Source: an uncultured Anaerococcus sp. (GTDB taxonomy: Bacteria; Bacillota; Clostridia; Tissierellales; Peptoniphilaceae). From it: 12,941 nucleotides of DNA. The notes below the pieces were generated by a model. The model did no database searches and was not told the origin of the DNA. It saw nothing but the letters and a program-made list of their open reading frames with translations. The first letter of the stretch is position 1; each line of letters opens with the position of its first letter. A program made the position numbers and the translations under genes. The DNA lies in contig CABQOK010000019.1 in assembly GCA_902465755.1 (NCBI GenBank), positions 1 to 12,941 of the forward strand, read 5' to 3'. Positions 1-7,008 of this stretch are shown piece after piece.

Positions 1-1616
1 ATGAAAATTACAGTCTTTCCCTTAGTCATATCGTTAAACTCTTCGTAGATTTTAGCTTCTGCTAAAGGATCGAGACTTGCTGTCGGCTCATCTAATATGA
101 TTAGGTCAGGGTTTTGGTAGAGACATCTCGCTATGGCAAGCTTTTGCTTTTGACCTAGGGATAGGTCGGTTGCATTTTCATAGATTTCCTTGTTCATATA
201 AGTATCTAGGCCATATTCTAAATCAGCTATCTTTCTATCAAGACCTAATTCTTTTAGAAGATCATCTATTTTTCCCTTCTTATAATCTTTATTTCCTATT
301 ATATTTTCCTTGATTGTAAAAGGCATTATAGAAAAATCTTGGAACACAGCAGACACTTTTTTATAGAGAGACTTTTTATCTATTTCTTTGATATTTTTTC
401 CATTGTAGAGGATTTCTCCCTTATCTATTTCATAAAATCTTCCTATTAACTTTACAAGAGTAGTCTTTCCAGCGTTATTTACTCCAACTATGGAGATTTT
501 CTCGCCCTTTTTTATCTTAAAGGAAATGTCATCGAGAATTTGTCTGTCACTTCCTGGATAGGCAAAGCTTACATTTTTAAACTCAAGGCTTTCGAAGTCC
601 CCTGCCTTTTTATTATTTCTTTCACTAGAGCATTCTAGATTTATGAAATCATAAAGGGGAATGAGATTGGCAAGGCTTAGGATAAAGTCGCCTGTTTCAG
701 TAAACATGTCCTGGAAGGCCTTCATGAAGTTTTCGTTGGCAGAAATTATTAGGGAAAATTCACCGAAAGTAATCTGTGGTCCATAGGATTGGGATAAGGT
801 CCTCATTGCCACATAGGTGTAGGAGATAAATCTTAGAATAGTTTCTAAGAAAATTTTGATTGCTCCCATATTGGCCTCATAGGCATACCTCTTGTTAAAT
901 TTATTAAGCATCTTTCTAAGGTAGCCGGTGACCTTTGAGTTTATCAAGTCTCCTAGGTCATAGACTCTTATCTCTTTTTGAAAGCTAGGTCCTCCCATGA
1001 GGGAGAAATAGTAGGAGAATCTCCTATTTACATCAACTATTTCCAAATCAAACTTTCTAGTGTAGGCGGATTCTTTGATGCTTGTTACAATTATCAGTAA
1101 AGAAATTCCTATAGAAAAAGCTACTAGGTAAGGGGAGAAATTGATTATGATTATAGCCGTAGCAAGCATGGTTGATAGGCTTGTTATTATTTCTCTTAAA
1201 CACCACAAGAGATTGTGGATAGATCCCATATTAATGGCGGCATTTGCTTTTTCCTTTAAATCTAGGGTGTGGGGATTTTCTATATTTTCGTAGGATAAGT
1301 CCATGGCTTTTTTGGCAAGCTCGAAGGTTAGATAGTCATTTATCCCCTGACGCCTTACAAATTCTTCTCTGCTAGATATTTTAGCTATTATTTCTAGGAG
1401 GACTTTTCCTATAACTATAAAACTTACAAGTCTTATAAAATCTGGTATATGTCTGGGATTTGTGATTTGATTGATAAAAATCATTGGTACAAAGATATCT
1501 ACCACACTCTTAGCCGAATTGATTAGGGCATTGAGGAGGATAATTATTAGATAGAAGGGATCATTTTTTCCAATGATTTTAGCAAATAACCACAAGGCTT
1601 TTAACTTATTTTTCAT
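1..1616 (-). CDS. ABC exporter half-transporter (TMD-NBD), second subunit, 3' end cut by the window edge
   Basis: This is a fused membrane/ATPase half-transporter, of which 538 residues are visible before the gene runs off the left edge. The first ~310 residues are a six-helix-type hydrophobic transmembrane region. The nucleotide-binding domain follows: Walker A GVNNAGKT at residues 378-385, signature LSLGQ at 485-489, and Walker B LIILDEP with the catalytic Glu at 510, then a D-loop ASLD. The H-loop histidine would lie just outside the window. Walker A keeps GxxxxGK[ST], but the signature has Leu where LSGGQ has its first Gly. The start at 1616 overlaps the last 11 bases of the upstream ABC gene and has a strong AAGGAGG site six bases before it, which implies translational coupling. 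It probably pairs with that gene's product as a heterodimeric exporter. The substrate cannot be read from the sequence; peptides, lipids or drugs are all possible. Confidence 0.9.
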   Translation of the reverse strand, partial: MKNKLKALWLFAKIIGKNDPFYLIIILLNALINSAKSVVDIFVPMIFINQITNPRHIPDFIRLVSFIVIGKVLLEIIAKISSREEFVRRQGINDYLTFELAKKAMDLSYENIENPHTLDLKEKANAAINMGSIHNLLWCLREIITSLSTMLATAIIIINFSPYLVAFSIGISLLIIVTSIKESAYTRKFDLEIVDVNRRFSYYFSLMGGPSFQKEIRVYDLGDLINSKVTGYLRKMLNKFNKRYAYEANMGAIKIFLETILRFISYTYVAMRTLSQSYGPQITFGEFSLIISANENFMKAFQDMFTETGDFILSLANLIPLYDFINLECSSERNNKKAGDFESLEFKNVSFAYPGSDRQILDDISFKIKKGEKISIVGVNNAGKTTLVKLIGRFYEIDKGEILYNGKNIKEIDKKSLYKKVSAVFQDFSIMPFTIKENIIGNKDYKKGKIDDLLKELGLDRKIADLEYGLDTYMNKEIYENATDLSLGQKQKLAIARCLYQNPDLIILDEPTASLDPLAEAKIYEEFNDMTKGKTVIF

Positions 1617-3474
1617 TATCTTCCTCCTTATAGTATTTCCTTTGAGATTCGTACATTTCTTTATAGAGTCCATTTTTAGCCAAGAGCTCTTCGTGACTTC
1701 CGATTTCTCTTATCTTTCCGCCATCAAGAAGCATGATTTTATCGCAGAATCTGGTTGAAGCTAGCCTGTGGGAGATGAAAATCAGGGTCTTTCCTTGACT
1801 TATATTTTCAAGATCTTTATAAATCTTTTCCTCAGCCAAGGCGTCAAGGGCAGCTGTTGGCTCATCCATGATAAGAGCTTTGGCATCTGTTCTATAAATA
1901 GCACGGGCTATGGCAAGCTTTTGGTTTTCTCCTCCAGAAAAAAGAGTTCCATCCTCGTAGATATTTCTGGTCATTTGAGTATCTATACCCTTTGGTAGTT
2001 GGTCGAGCTTGTAGGAAAGGCCCGCCTTATTTATTGCTTCTACTACTTTTTTTCTATCTATATTCTTATCTGTCCCTGCCACATTTTCTGCTATAGATAC
2101 AGAAAGAGGCTCTACATTTTGAAGGACTGTAGCAAAGGCCTTAAATCTTTCCTTAAGGTCAAGCTCATTGGCATTTATTCCATTTATTATAATCTCCCCT
2201 TCTGTAGGCTTATATAGTCCTAGGATTAAGGAAACTATGGTAGACTTGCCAGCTCCATTTACCCCAACTATGGCGACTTTCTCCCTTTCTTTTATAGTAA
2301 AGGAGAGATCATCTAGGACCTTTTTACTAGAAAGAGGGTAAGAAAAGGACACATTTCTAAATTCTATTTCCATAGGGCCTGTAATCTTCTTATTTCCACA
2401 AGTTGATTCTAGGTCATCTCTTATCATATCAAAACCATCTCCTACATACATGAGATTGGCCCTAGTTTGGGCAAGCTTTGTTACAAGAGTAAGGGAGACC
2501 CTGCTTAAGATCGCAACAGAAGTAATCATTAGGGTAAGGTCCTTTAGACTTATCTCATGAGAGATGATTTTCCCTGTCAAGAAATAAAAACAAATAGCCT
2601 CTATCCCAACCAAGGCTATGGCAAGGATAGGAGATAAGAGTATCTCAGGTTTGATGAAAACTCTAGAGATTCTTACGACATCAGCTACAAGGGGCTTAAA
2701 GCCTTCAATAAATCTCTCCTTGAAGGAGAAAATCCTAATATCCTTGGCAAAACGAAAGTCGCTTGCTTCACTATAATAAGAAGATGTCTTTCTTCTTACC
2801 TTGTTAAGCTCTCCTGTATGCTCGTGCCTGTATTTATCAGTATAATTTCTAATTAAAAGTTGGATTAGGATAGAAATTAGGGCAAAGATACAGATTAGGG
2901 GATTAAGCTTTGCCATAAGTATTGAAATTACAACAAAGGAAACTATACTTGAAAGGAGGGGATACATATCATGATAGATTCCCTCAAGCCCTTGGTTATT
3001 ATTTGAAAACGGCTCAAAGCCCCTAGTAAATTCTCCCATAAAGAGGGAATTTTCCCCAAGACCATAATCCATCTTCATAATAGTTCCTGCAGCCTCTACA
3101 AAGAAATTAAGCCTGGTATCCATGTAGGTCGCATAAGTTCTAAGTTCTATTTGCTTAGAAATCAAGGAAAATGCACAAATTACAAGGCTATAGGCTGTGA
3201 TTAAAAGGATCATTGTTCTAAGGTCGGTGCCCTTACTTATAAGCCCTACCAAAAAGTACATGATAAAGGCTTGTAAGATAGGTATTAGTCCATTTACAAA
3301 GGGATAAATCAACAAGGAAAGTTTTATCTTTAGATTATCCCTAAAGGGCCTATAGGCAATACGTAAAAGTTTGAAATTAGATGACTTATTTGCCCTCAAA
3401 TAATCTTTTATCTTCTTTTCTGAATCGAGATTTTGGGCGAGGTTTTCTCTTAGATCCTCAATCCTTACTGTCAT
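1606..3474 (-). CDS. ABC exporter half-transporter (TMD-NBD), first subunit
   Basis: A complete 622-residue fused ABC half-transporter. After a charged N-terminal stretch of about 50 residues, hydrophobic helices run from about residue 52 to 345 (clusters near 52-80, 87-106, 172-210 and 278-302). The ATPase domain has Walker A GVNGAGKST at 404-412, a Q-loop at 451-452 (LQ), signature FSGGE at 512-516, Walker B ALIMDEP with Glu538, D-loop AALD at 541-544 and the H-loop histidine at 569, so this site looks able to hydrolyse ATP. The signature is FSGGE rather than LSGGQ, while its partner has LSLGQ, so the two sites of the expected heterodimer differ. The start at 3474 has GGGAGG six bases upstream and overlaps the end of the ArsR-type gene by 17 bases. 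The overlaps place regulator and transporter on one transcript. Its length is usual for exporters of this type, and the substrate is unknown. Confidence 0.93.
   Translation of the reverse strand: MTVRIEDLRENLAQNLDSEKKIKDYLRANKSSNFKLLRIAYRPFRDNLKIKLSLLIYPFVNGLIPILQAFIMYFLVGLISKGTDLRTMILLITAYSLVICAFSLISKQIELRTYATYMDTRLNFFVEAAGTIMKMDYGLGENSLFMGEFTRGFEPFSNNNQGLEGIYHDMYPLLSSIVSFVVISILMAKLNPLICIFALISILIQLLIRNYTDKYRHEHTGELNKVRRKTSSYYSEASDFRFAKDIRIFSFKERFIEGFKPLVADVVRISRVFIKPEILLSPILAIALVGIEAICFYFLTGKIISHEISLKDLTLMITSVAILSRVSLTLVTKLAQTRANLMYVGDGFDMIRDDLESTCGNKKITGPMEIEFRNVSFSYPLSSKKVLDDLSFTIKEREKVAIVGVNGAGKSTIVSLILGLYKPTEGEIIINGINANELDLKERFKAFATVLQNVEPLSVSIAENVAGTDKNIDRKKVVEAINKAGLSYKLDQLPKGIDTQMTRNIYEDGTLFSGGENQKLAIARAIYRTDAKALIMDEPTAALDALAEEKIYKDLENISQGKTLIFISHRLASTRFCDKIMLLDGGKIREIGSHEELLAKNGLYKEMYESQRKYYKEEDNEK
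1617..1629 (-). promoter_or_regulatory. Ribosome binding site of the second ABC gene, inside the first ABC gene
   Basis: AAGGAGG (1623-1629, minus strand) lies six bases before the ATG at 1616, within the coding end of the upstream ABC gene. It fixes the start of the second half-transporter and supports coupled translation of the two subunits in similar amounts. Confidence 0.75.
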
Positions 3475-4657
3475 GATTTTCCTCCCTTATATTTTTACAA
3501 AAATCATTAAGATCATCTATAATTTTTTTAAAGCCAGGCTTTCTCAAATAATAATAAGTCCTCCTACCCTCTATATAAGCACCTACAAAGCCACAAACAT
3601 GAAGTTGACTTAGGTGGTAGGAAAGAGTCGCAGGTGTTATAAAAAGCCTGTCGGAAAGCTCCTTGGAATAGTAGGACTTTTCCATAAGTAAATCCAAGAT
3701 GTCAATCCTAGTAGGATCTCCCAAAACCTTAAGGTACTGGATTAAAAGTTTTAACTTTCCAACATTTTTCTTCTCCCTATCTGCAAGTATACCAAACTTT
3801 ATAAAAGCAAAATCGTTATCTTCTGACATATATTGAATCATCTCCATATTGGCAGCCATGATAAGAGTATAAACATTAAGGGGAGCTTCTATTTTTTCTA
3901 GAAGAGGATTTATACCTGCTTGATCAGCGAGATCTCTTATAAGCTTAAAGTCATCTTCTGCCAGATGGTCAAAATGCTTATTAAGGTCATCCTCAATTAA
4001 GGGAATATTTTTCTTTATTATCTCGCAAAGCTTATTAATCAGAGGAAGGAGCCTATCGTAGATTGACCTAGTATTGGTAAAAGATCTCACAAGATCCATA
4101 GAAAGCTCATCCTTATAAGGAAGAGTAGATAAAAGATATGGGAACTCTTTTTGGAGAATCTTCTTTTTGGAATCGATTAGACTCTTTAAATCCTTATGAT
4201 TTTCATCACTTATCTCAATTCCCATATGTCTTAGGAAGCAAAAATCATAAACTTCCTTAAAACGCTCATAGGTCAAATCTTCTAGGTCAAAAATATTGAG
4301 ATTTTGGAAGATTCCTGCAAAAAATGGCAGATAATTTTCGTCATTTTCAGTAAAGATATAAAAAAGATTTAAGATATCTGAGTTTTGTCCGGTGAAGAAC
4401 TCCTCTAAATAAGGAAAGGACTCAGCTTTAACCTTCTTTACAAAATCAACATAAGCCTTCTCGAAACCAAAGACATCCTCGATAGACATTAGAAGCCAAT
4501 CTTTTGAGAAAGTAAAGCCTGGATAGGAAGCGTCAAAGCTGTATTGGCTTTTGTTTGAAGCAGCTAGCCAATTTGTATAATAGTAGATCACAAGCCCTGC
4601 CTCATTTACCAGAAGGGGTTTTCTTATTAGCTTAAATTTGTTTGGATTTTCTTTCAT
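3458..4657 (-). CDS. ArsR-family transcriptional regulator with a long unrecognised N-terminal region
   Basis: A 399-residue protein whose last ~95 residues are a winged helix-turn-helix of the ArsR type: LKVLGDPTRIDILDLL (from about residue 309), the helix pair around YYSKELSDRLFITPATLSYHL, and a wing at IEGRRTYYYL. The CVC metal-binding motif of ArsR/SmtB sensors is missing, so metal sensing is not indicated. The first ~300 residues are soluble, rich in acidic and aromatic residues, and match no family I recognise. They presumably sense the ligand or form the dimer. The gene opens the operon, has AAAGGAG before its ATG, and its last 17 bases overlap the first ABC gene. Inverted repeats cover its promoter, so autoregulation and control of the exporter are the natural reading. 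Family assignment of the C-terminus is firm; the role of the N-terminus is inference. Confidence 0.85.
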   Translation of the reverse strand: MKENPNKFKLIRKPLLVNEAGLVIYYYTNWLAASNKSQYSFDASYPGFTFSKDWLLMSIEDVFGFEKAYVDFVKKVKAESFPYLEEFFTGQNSDILNLFYIFTENDENYLPFFAGIFQNLNIFDLEDLTYERFKEVYDFCFLRHMGIEISDENHKDLKSLIDSKKKILQKEFPYLLSTLPYKDELSMDLVRSFTNTRSIYDRLLPLINKLCEIIKKNIPLIEDDLNKHFDHLAEDDFKLIRDLADQAGINPLLEKIEAPLNVYTLIMAANMEMIQYMSEDNDFAFIKFGILADREKKNVGKLKLLIQYLKVLGDPTRIDILDLLMEKSYYSKELSDRLFITPATLSYHLSQLHVCGFVGAYIEGRRTYYYLRKPGFKKIIDDLNDFCKNIREENHDSKD

Positions 4658-4670
4658 CCTGACTCCTTTA

Positions 4671-4686
4671 TTAGATTTATATCTAA
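4671..4686. promoter_or_regulatory. Candidate operator palindrome next to the arsR ribosome binding site
   Basis: TTAGAT-TTAT-ATCTAA is a perfect inverted repeat with six-base arms. It lies in the untranslated leader directly upstream of the AAAGGAG site (4663-4669). The same TAGAT half-site recurs in this region in both orientations (4697, 4708, 4729 and, inverted, 4742 and 4774). Size and placement suit a winged-helix dimer, presumably the adjacent ArsR-type protein, but binding is inferred. AT-rich DNA gives such repeats by chance more often than average. Confidence 0.5.
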
Positions 4687-4724
4687 ATTTAATAAATAGA
4701 TTAGAAATAGATTTGATTAATTTA

Positions 4725-4753
4725 ATTATAGATCAATTACTATCTAATATCAA
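4725..4753 (-). promoter_or_regulatory. Promoter of the arsR-ABC operon
   Basis: On the minus strand, TTGATA (4748-4753) is followed after 17 bases by a perfect TATAAT (4725-4730), a near-consensus sigma-A promoter. Transcription should start near 4718, leaving a leader of about 60 bases before the regulator's ATG at 4657. It is the only strong promoter seen for the three-gene operon. Confidence 0.8.
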
Positions 4754-4773
4754 TAGACGTTTATTCGATATTA
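4729..4773. promoter_or_regulatory. Candidate operator: nested inverted repeats over the -35 and spacer of the arsR promoter
   Basis: Two dyads overlap the promoter. TAGAT (4729-4733) and ATCTA (4742-4746) face each other across eight bases within the -10/-35 spacer. TAATATC (4745-4751) and GATATTA (4767-4773) form seven-base arms around an almost perfect 14-base palindrome, AATAGACGTTTATT (4752-4765), which covers the edge of the -35 box. A protein bound here would block RNA polymerase. The AATA-n6-TATT layout of the inner palindrome resembles ArsR/SmtB-type operators. The link to the adjacent regulator is inference. Confidence 0.5.
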
Positions 4774-4789
4774 ATCTAACTATAAATAC

Positions 4790-4814
4790 AAAAAAAGAGC
4801 AGCCGAAGCTACTC
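4790..4814 (-). terminator. Rho-independent terminator of the O-acetyltransferase gene
   Basis: On the minus strand GAGTAGC-TTCG-GCTGCTC forms a seven-pair stem (one G-U pair) closed by a stable C(UUCG)G tetraloop and followed by seven T residues. It lies about 55 bases after the acetyltransferase stop and just upstream of the arsR promoter, so it insulates the two units. Confidence 0.9.
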
Positions 4815-4869
4815 GTATATTTCATAAAATGTCGATATAATTACGATTCTATTTTCTTTTGAAAAATTA

Positions 4870-5478
4870 TTATTCCAAACCAGGATTTTCCTTATATTCC
4901 CAGAGATTCTCAATGTCTTTCTCTGTAATTTTCCTAACTACTTTGCAAGGATTACCAAGGGCAAGAGAGTTATCTGGGATGTCTTTGTTTACAAGACTTC
5001 CTGCTCCTATAACTACATTTGATCCGATTTTAACTCCAGGAAGGACTGTTACATTTGCTCCAAACCACACATCATCGCCCACTGTGATAGGATGGGCGTA
5101 TTCGAGCCCCTTATTTCTCCTTGCCCTGTCGATAGGATGGCCTGCTGTCGAAAAGGTGCAAGAAGGACCTATAAAGACATTATCTCCAAAAGTTACCCTG
5201 TTTCCATCGAGTATTACTAGATTGTTATTGGCGTAGAAATTCTCTCCGACGGATATATTGTAGCCATAGTCACAGTAAAAGGGAGGGCTAAGGAAGAAGG
5301 TTCTCTCAGTTTTAATCTCAAGCTCGTGGATGATTTCTCTTAAGCTTTTCTCATCTGAGGGTAGGGTCGTATTGTATTTAAAGCAAAGATCTTTGGCCTT
5401 TAATCTGTCAGCCAAAAGATCCTCGTCGTAATTTGCATCATAGAGTGATCCTTTGAGCATCTTTTCTTTTTCTGTCAT
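4870..5478 (-). CDS. Sugar O-acetyltransferase of the LacA/Maa/NodL type
   Basis: A 202-residue hexapeptide-repeat acetyltransferase expected to move an acetyl group from acetyl-CoA to a sugar hydroxyl in the cytoplasm. The N-terminus (residues 5-60, beginning EKEKMLKGSLYDANYDEDLL) matches the helical domain typical of maltose and galactoside acetyltransferases. From about residue 65 the left-handed beta-helix hexapeptides run on (for example ISVGEN, VTFGDN, ITVGDD, VKIGSN, VVIGAG). The catalytic histidine is the one in AGHPID (His114), and the GDDVWFG segment (Trp138) and the C-terminal GNPCKVV are also family hallmarks. Length is usual. An AAGGAT site precedes the ATG. The start is only 35 bases past the tyrS terminator and no good promoter fits between, so expression may depend on read-through from tyrS. 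The exact sugar cannot be told, so no symbol is given (maa-like). Confidence 0.88.
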   Translation of the reverse strand: MTEKEKMLKGSLYDANYDEDLLADRLKAKDLCFKYNTTLPSDEKSLREIIHELEIKTERTFFLSPPFYCDYGYNISVGENFYANNNLVILDGNRVTFGDNVFIGPSCTFSTAGHPIDRARRNKGLEYAHPITVGDDVWFGANVTVLPGVKIGSNVVIGAGSLVNKDIPDNSLALGNPCKVVRKITEKDIENLWEYKENPGLE

Positions 5479-5513
5479 TTCTATCCTTTTTATATTCTTG
5501 TACTTATCTTAGT

Positions 5514-5537
5514 AAAAAAGCAGACCTAAGGCCTGCT
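5514..5537 (-). terminator. Rho-independent terminator of tyrS
   Basis: Five bases after the tyrS stop, the minus strand reads AGCAGGCC-TTA-GGTCTGCT, an eight-pair stem with one G-U pair, followed by TTTTTT. With no clear promoter behind it, it may be partly leaky and set the level of the downstream acetyltransferase. Confidence 0.85.
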
Positions 5538-5542
5538 CTTTG

Positions 5543-6793
5543 TTAGGCAAGTTCCACTTTGTGGAAGTTTTTCTTACCTTTTTTGATTATTATTCTTCCA
5601 TCTTCGAATAGGTCTTCTGTGACTTCTATACTTGGATCGGCTACTTTCTCATCATTGATGGAAACTCCACCTTGCTTGATGATTCTTCTTGCTTCACCAT
5701 TTGATTTGGTTAGACCTGTTTCAGTCATGAGTATTAGAAGTCCCTTTGGTAGGTCTGATTTTGCAATTTGTGTTGTTGGCATTGCGCTTTCGTCACCTTT
5801 TCCTGTAAAGAGGGCCTTAGCCGCTGCAATTGCCTCATCTGCCTTTTCCTTGCCATGAACGAGTTTTACTACCTCGTAGGCTAGGATTTCTTTAGCCTTG
5901 TTGATTTCAGCTGCGTCTTTCGCAGAGCCTAGCTTCCTGCATTCTTCTGTTGGAAGGAAGGTAAGTTGGAGGAGGAATTTCTCCACATCCCTATCGTCTA
6001 CATTTCTCATGTATTGGTACATTTCATAAGGACTGGTTTTCTTTTCATCGAGCCATACAGCTCCTTTTTGAGATTTGCCCATTTTTACTCCATCTGCAGT
6101 TGTTAGGAGGGAGAAGGTCATGCCGTAAGCTTGGCCATTTTCGTGCTTTTTGATTAGGTCAACTCCGCCTATGATGTTGGACCATTGGTCAGATCCACCC
6201 ATTTCAAGTCTTACCCCATCTTCCCTGTACATCTTAAGGAAGTCGTAGGATTGAAGCAGCATGTAGGAGAATTCGAAAAATGTAAGACCACCTGCAGCCA
6301 TTCTGTTTTTGTAGGCGTCTTTTTTGATCATTTCATTAACCAAGAACTCGCTTCCCACATCTCTTAGAAACTCAACGAAGTTTAGGTCAAGGAGCCAGTC
6401 TTTGTTGTTTAGCATAGTCGCTCCGCCTTCGGAGAAGTCTAAGAATCTTTGGAATTGATTGTAGAAACACTCCGCATTGTGATCGATCATCTCTTCTGTC
6501 ATGACTTTTCTCATATCGCTCCTACCTGAAGGGTCTCCTATTAGGGTAGTTCCTCCACCAAGAAGGGCAACAGGTCTGTGGCCGTAGTTTTGCATACGCA
6601 TCATTACCATAATTTGGATAAGATGGCCCACGGTTAGAGAATCTGCTGTAGCATCGAAGCCGCAGTAGAATTTAACTGATTCTTCCTTGAGTAATTTCTT
6701 AAGTTCTTCCTCGTTGGTTGCTTGTTCGTAATAGCCACGATCTACAAGCTCATCGAAGACATTGTCGTATTCTTTTTCGTAAGTAAATTTCAT
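5543..6793 (-). CDS. tyrS: Tyrosyl-tRNA synthetase
   Basis: The 416-residue class Ic enzyme charges tRNA-Tyr with tyrosine in the cytoplasm. The HIGH motif appears as TVGH (54-57) after the conserved GFDATADSL, followed by GGGTTLIGDPSGRS. Tyrosine-binding segments YMLLQSYDF (177-185) and GGSDQWSNI (199-207) are present. The KMSKS loop is KMGKS (237-241), a common variant in bacterial TyrRS. An S4-type RNA-binding domain fills the C-terminus (about 350-410, around GEARRIIKQGGVSIN). Length and domain order are those of the standard bacterial enzyme, with nothing missing. AAAGGA stands before the ATG. A tyrosine-specific T-box leader lies immediately upstream, which independently supports the assignment, and a terminator follows the stop. 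Confidence 0.97.
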   Translation of the reverse strand: MKFTYEKEYDNVFDELVDRGYYEQATNEEELKKLLKEESVKFYCGFDATADSLTVGHLIQIMVMMRMQNYGHRPVALLGGGTTLIGDPSGRSDMRKVMTEEMIDHNAECFYNQFQRFLDFSEGGATMLNNKDWLLDLNFVEFLRDVGSEFLVNEMIKKDAYKNRMAAGGLTFFEFSYMLLQSYDFLKMYREDGVRLEMGGSDQWSNIIGGVDLIKKHENGQAYGMTFSLLTTADGVKMGKSQKGAVWLDEKKTSPYEMYQYMRNVDDRDVEKFLLQLTFLPTEECRKLGSAKDAAEINKAKEILAYEVVKLVHGKEKADEAIAAAKALFTGKGDESAMPTTQIAKSDLPKGLLILMTETGLTKSNGEARRIIKQGGVSINDEKVADPSIEVTEDLFEDGRIIIKKGKKNFHKVELA

Positions 6794-6824
6794 CTAACAT
6801 CCTTTCTGTTTTAAAAGTGGGTAC

Positions 6825-6876
6825 AAAAAAAGAGCATAAAAGCGCAACGAATGCGGTACCAGCTTTTTTTATACTC
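6825..6876 (-). terminator. Attenuator terminator at the end of the tyrS T-box
   Basis: GAGTATAAAA (6867-6876, minus strand) pairs with TTTTATGCTC (6832-6841) over ten positions with one G-U pair, followed directly by seven T residues (6825-6831). The hairpin encloses the T-box bulge. Its 3' strand is the one also used by the antiterminator, so the two forms compete by shifting along the A7 tract rather than by using separate partners. Confidence 0.65.
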
Positions 6877-6973
6877 AGCGCCCAGGATAGACTCTAGGCA
6901 GGTCTTAAACAAAATGAAGTGTAATTCGCCATCCCTAAGGACAACTACTGGGTTTCATTGTAAGTTTTATTCT
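6825..6973 (-). ncRNA. T-box leader (tRNA-Tyr-sensing riboswitch) of tyrS, compact form
   Basis: The minus-strand leader carries T-box hallmarks. The short Stem I has helix AATGAA/TTCATT (6954-6959 with 6913-6918), a loop-E pair AGTA (6946-6949) and GAA (6925-6927), and the specifier TAC, a tyrosine codon, at 6921-6923 followed by A. The part above the specifier loop is only GTTGTCC-TTAG-GGATGGC (6928-6945). Stem III is GCCTAG/CTGGGC (6894-6899 with 6880-6885). The T-box bulge TGGTACC (6855-6861) is flanked by AAAAGC/GCTTTT and GCA/TGC helices, a proper antiterminator. The variable base U of UGGU fits the A discriminator usual in tRNA-Tyr. Uncharged tRNA-Tyr should favour read-through into tyrS. 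Stem II and the distal loops of Stem I are not seen. Confidence 0.87.
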
Positions 6974-6979
6974 TTATAC

Positions 6980-7008
6980 AGTATACACGGTCTAAAACTT
7001 AAAAGCAA
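6980..7008 (-). promoter_or_regulatory. Promoter of tyrS
   Basis: TTGCTT (7003-7008) and TATACT (6980-6985) on the minus strand are 17 bases apart. The -10 is one base from consensus; the -35 is weak. Transcription would begin near 6973, just before the T-box Stem I. The -35 box overlaps the distal arm of the preceding symporter terminator. Confidence 0.65.

Noticed and set aside
4671..4778. Recurring TAGAT/ATCTA elements as a CRISPR array or a mobile-element end
   Set aside because: The units are five or six bases, unevenly spaced and in both orientations, with no spacers, transposase gene or target duplication.
4638..4862. Plus-strand open frame of 74 codons upstream of the regulator
   Set aside because: It is AT-rich intergenic sequence covering the arsR promoter, operators and a terminator, with no ribosome binding site and no recognisable protein pattern.
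6962..7000. Inverted repeat AAGTTTTA/TAAAACTT as a further leader hairpin of the T-box
   Set aside because: The upstream arm lies in the promoter spacer, before the predicted transcription start, so it would not be in the RNA.
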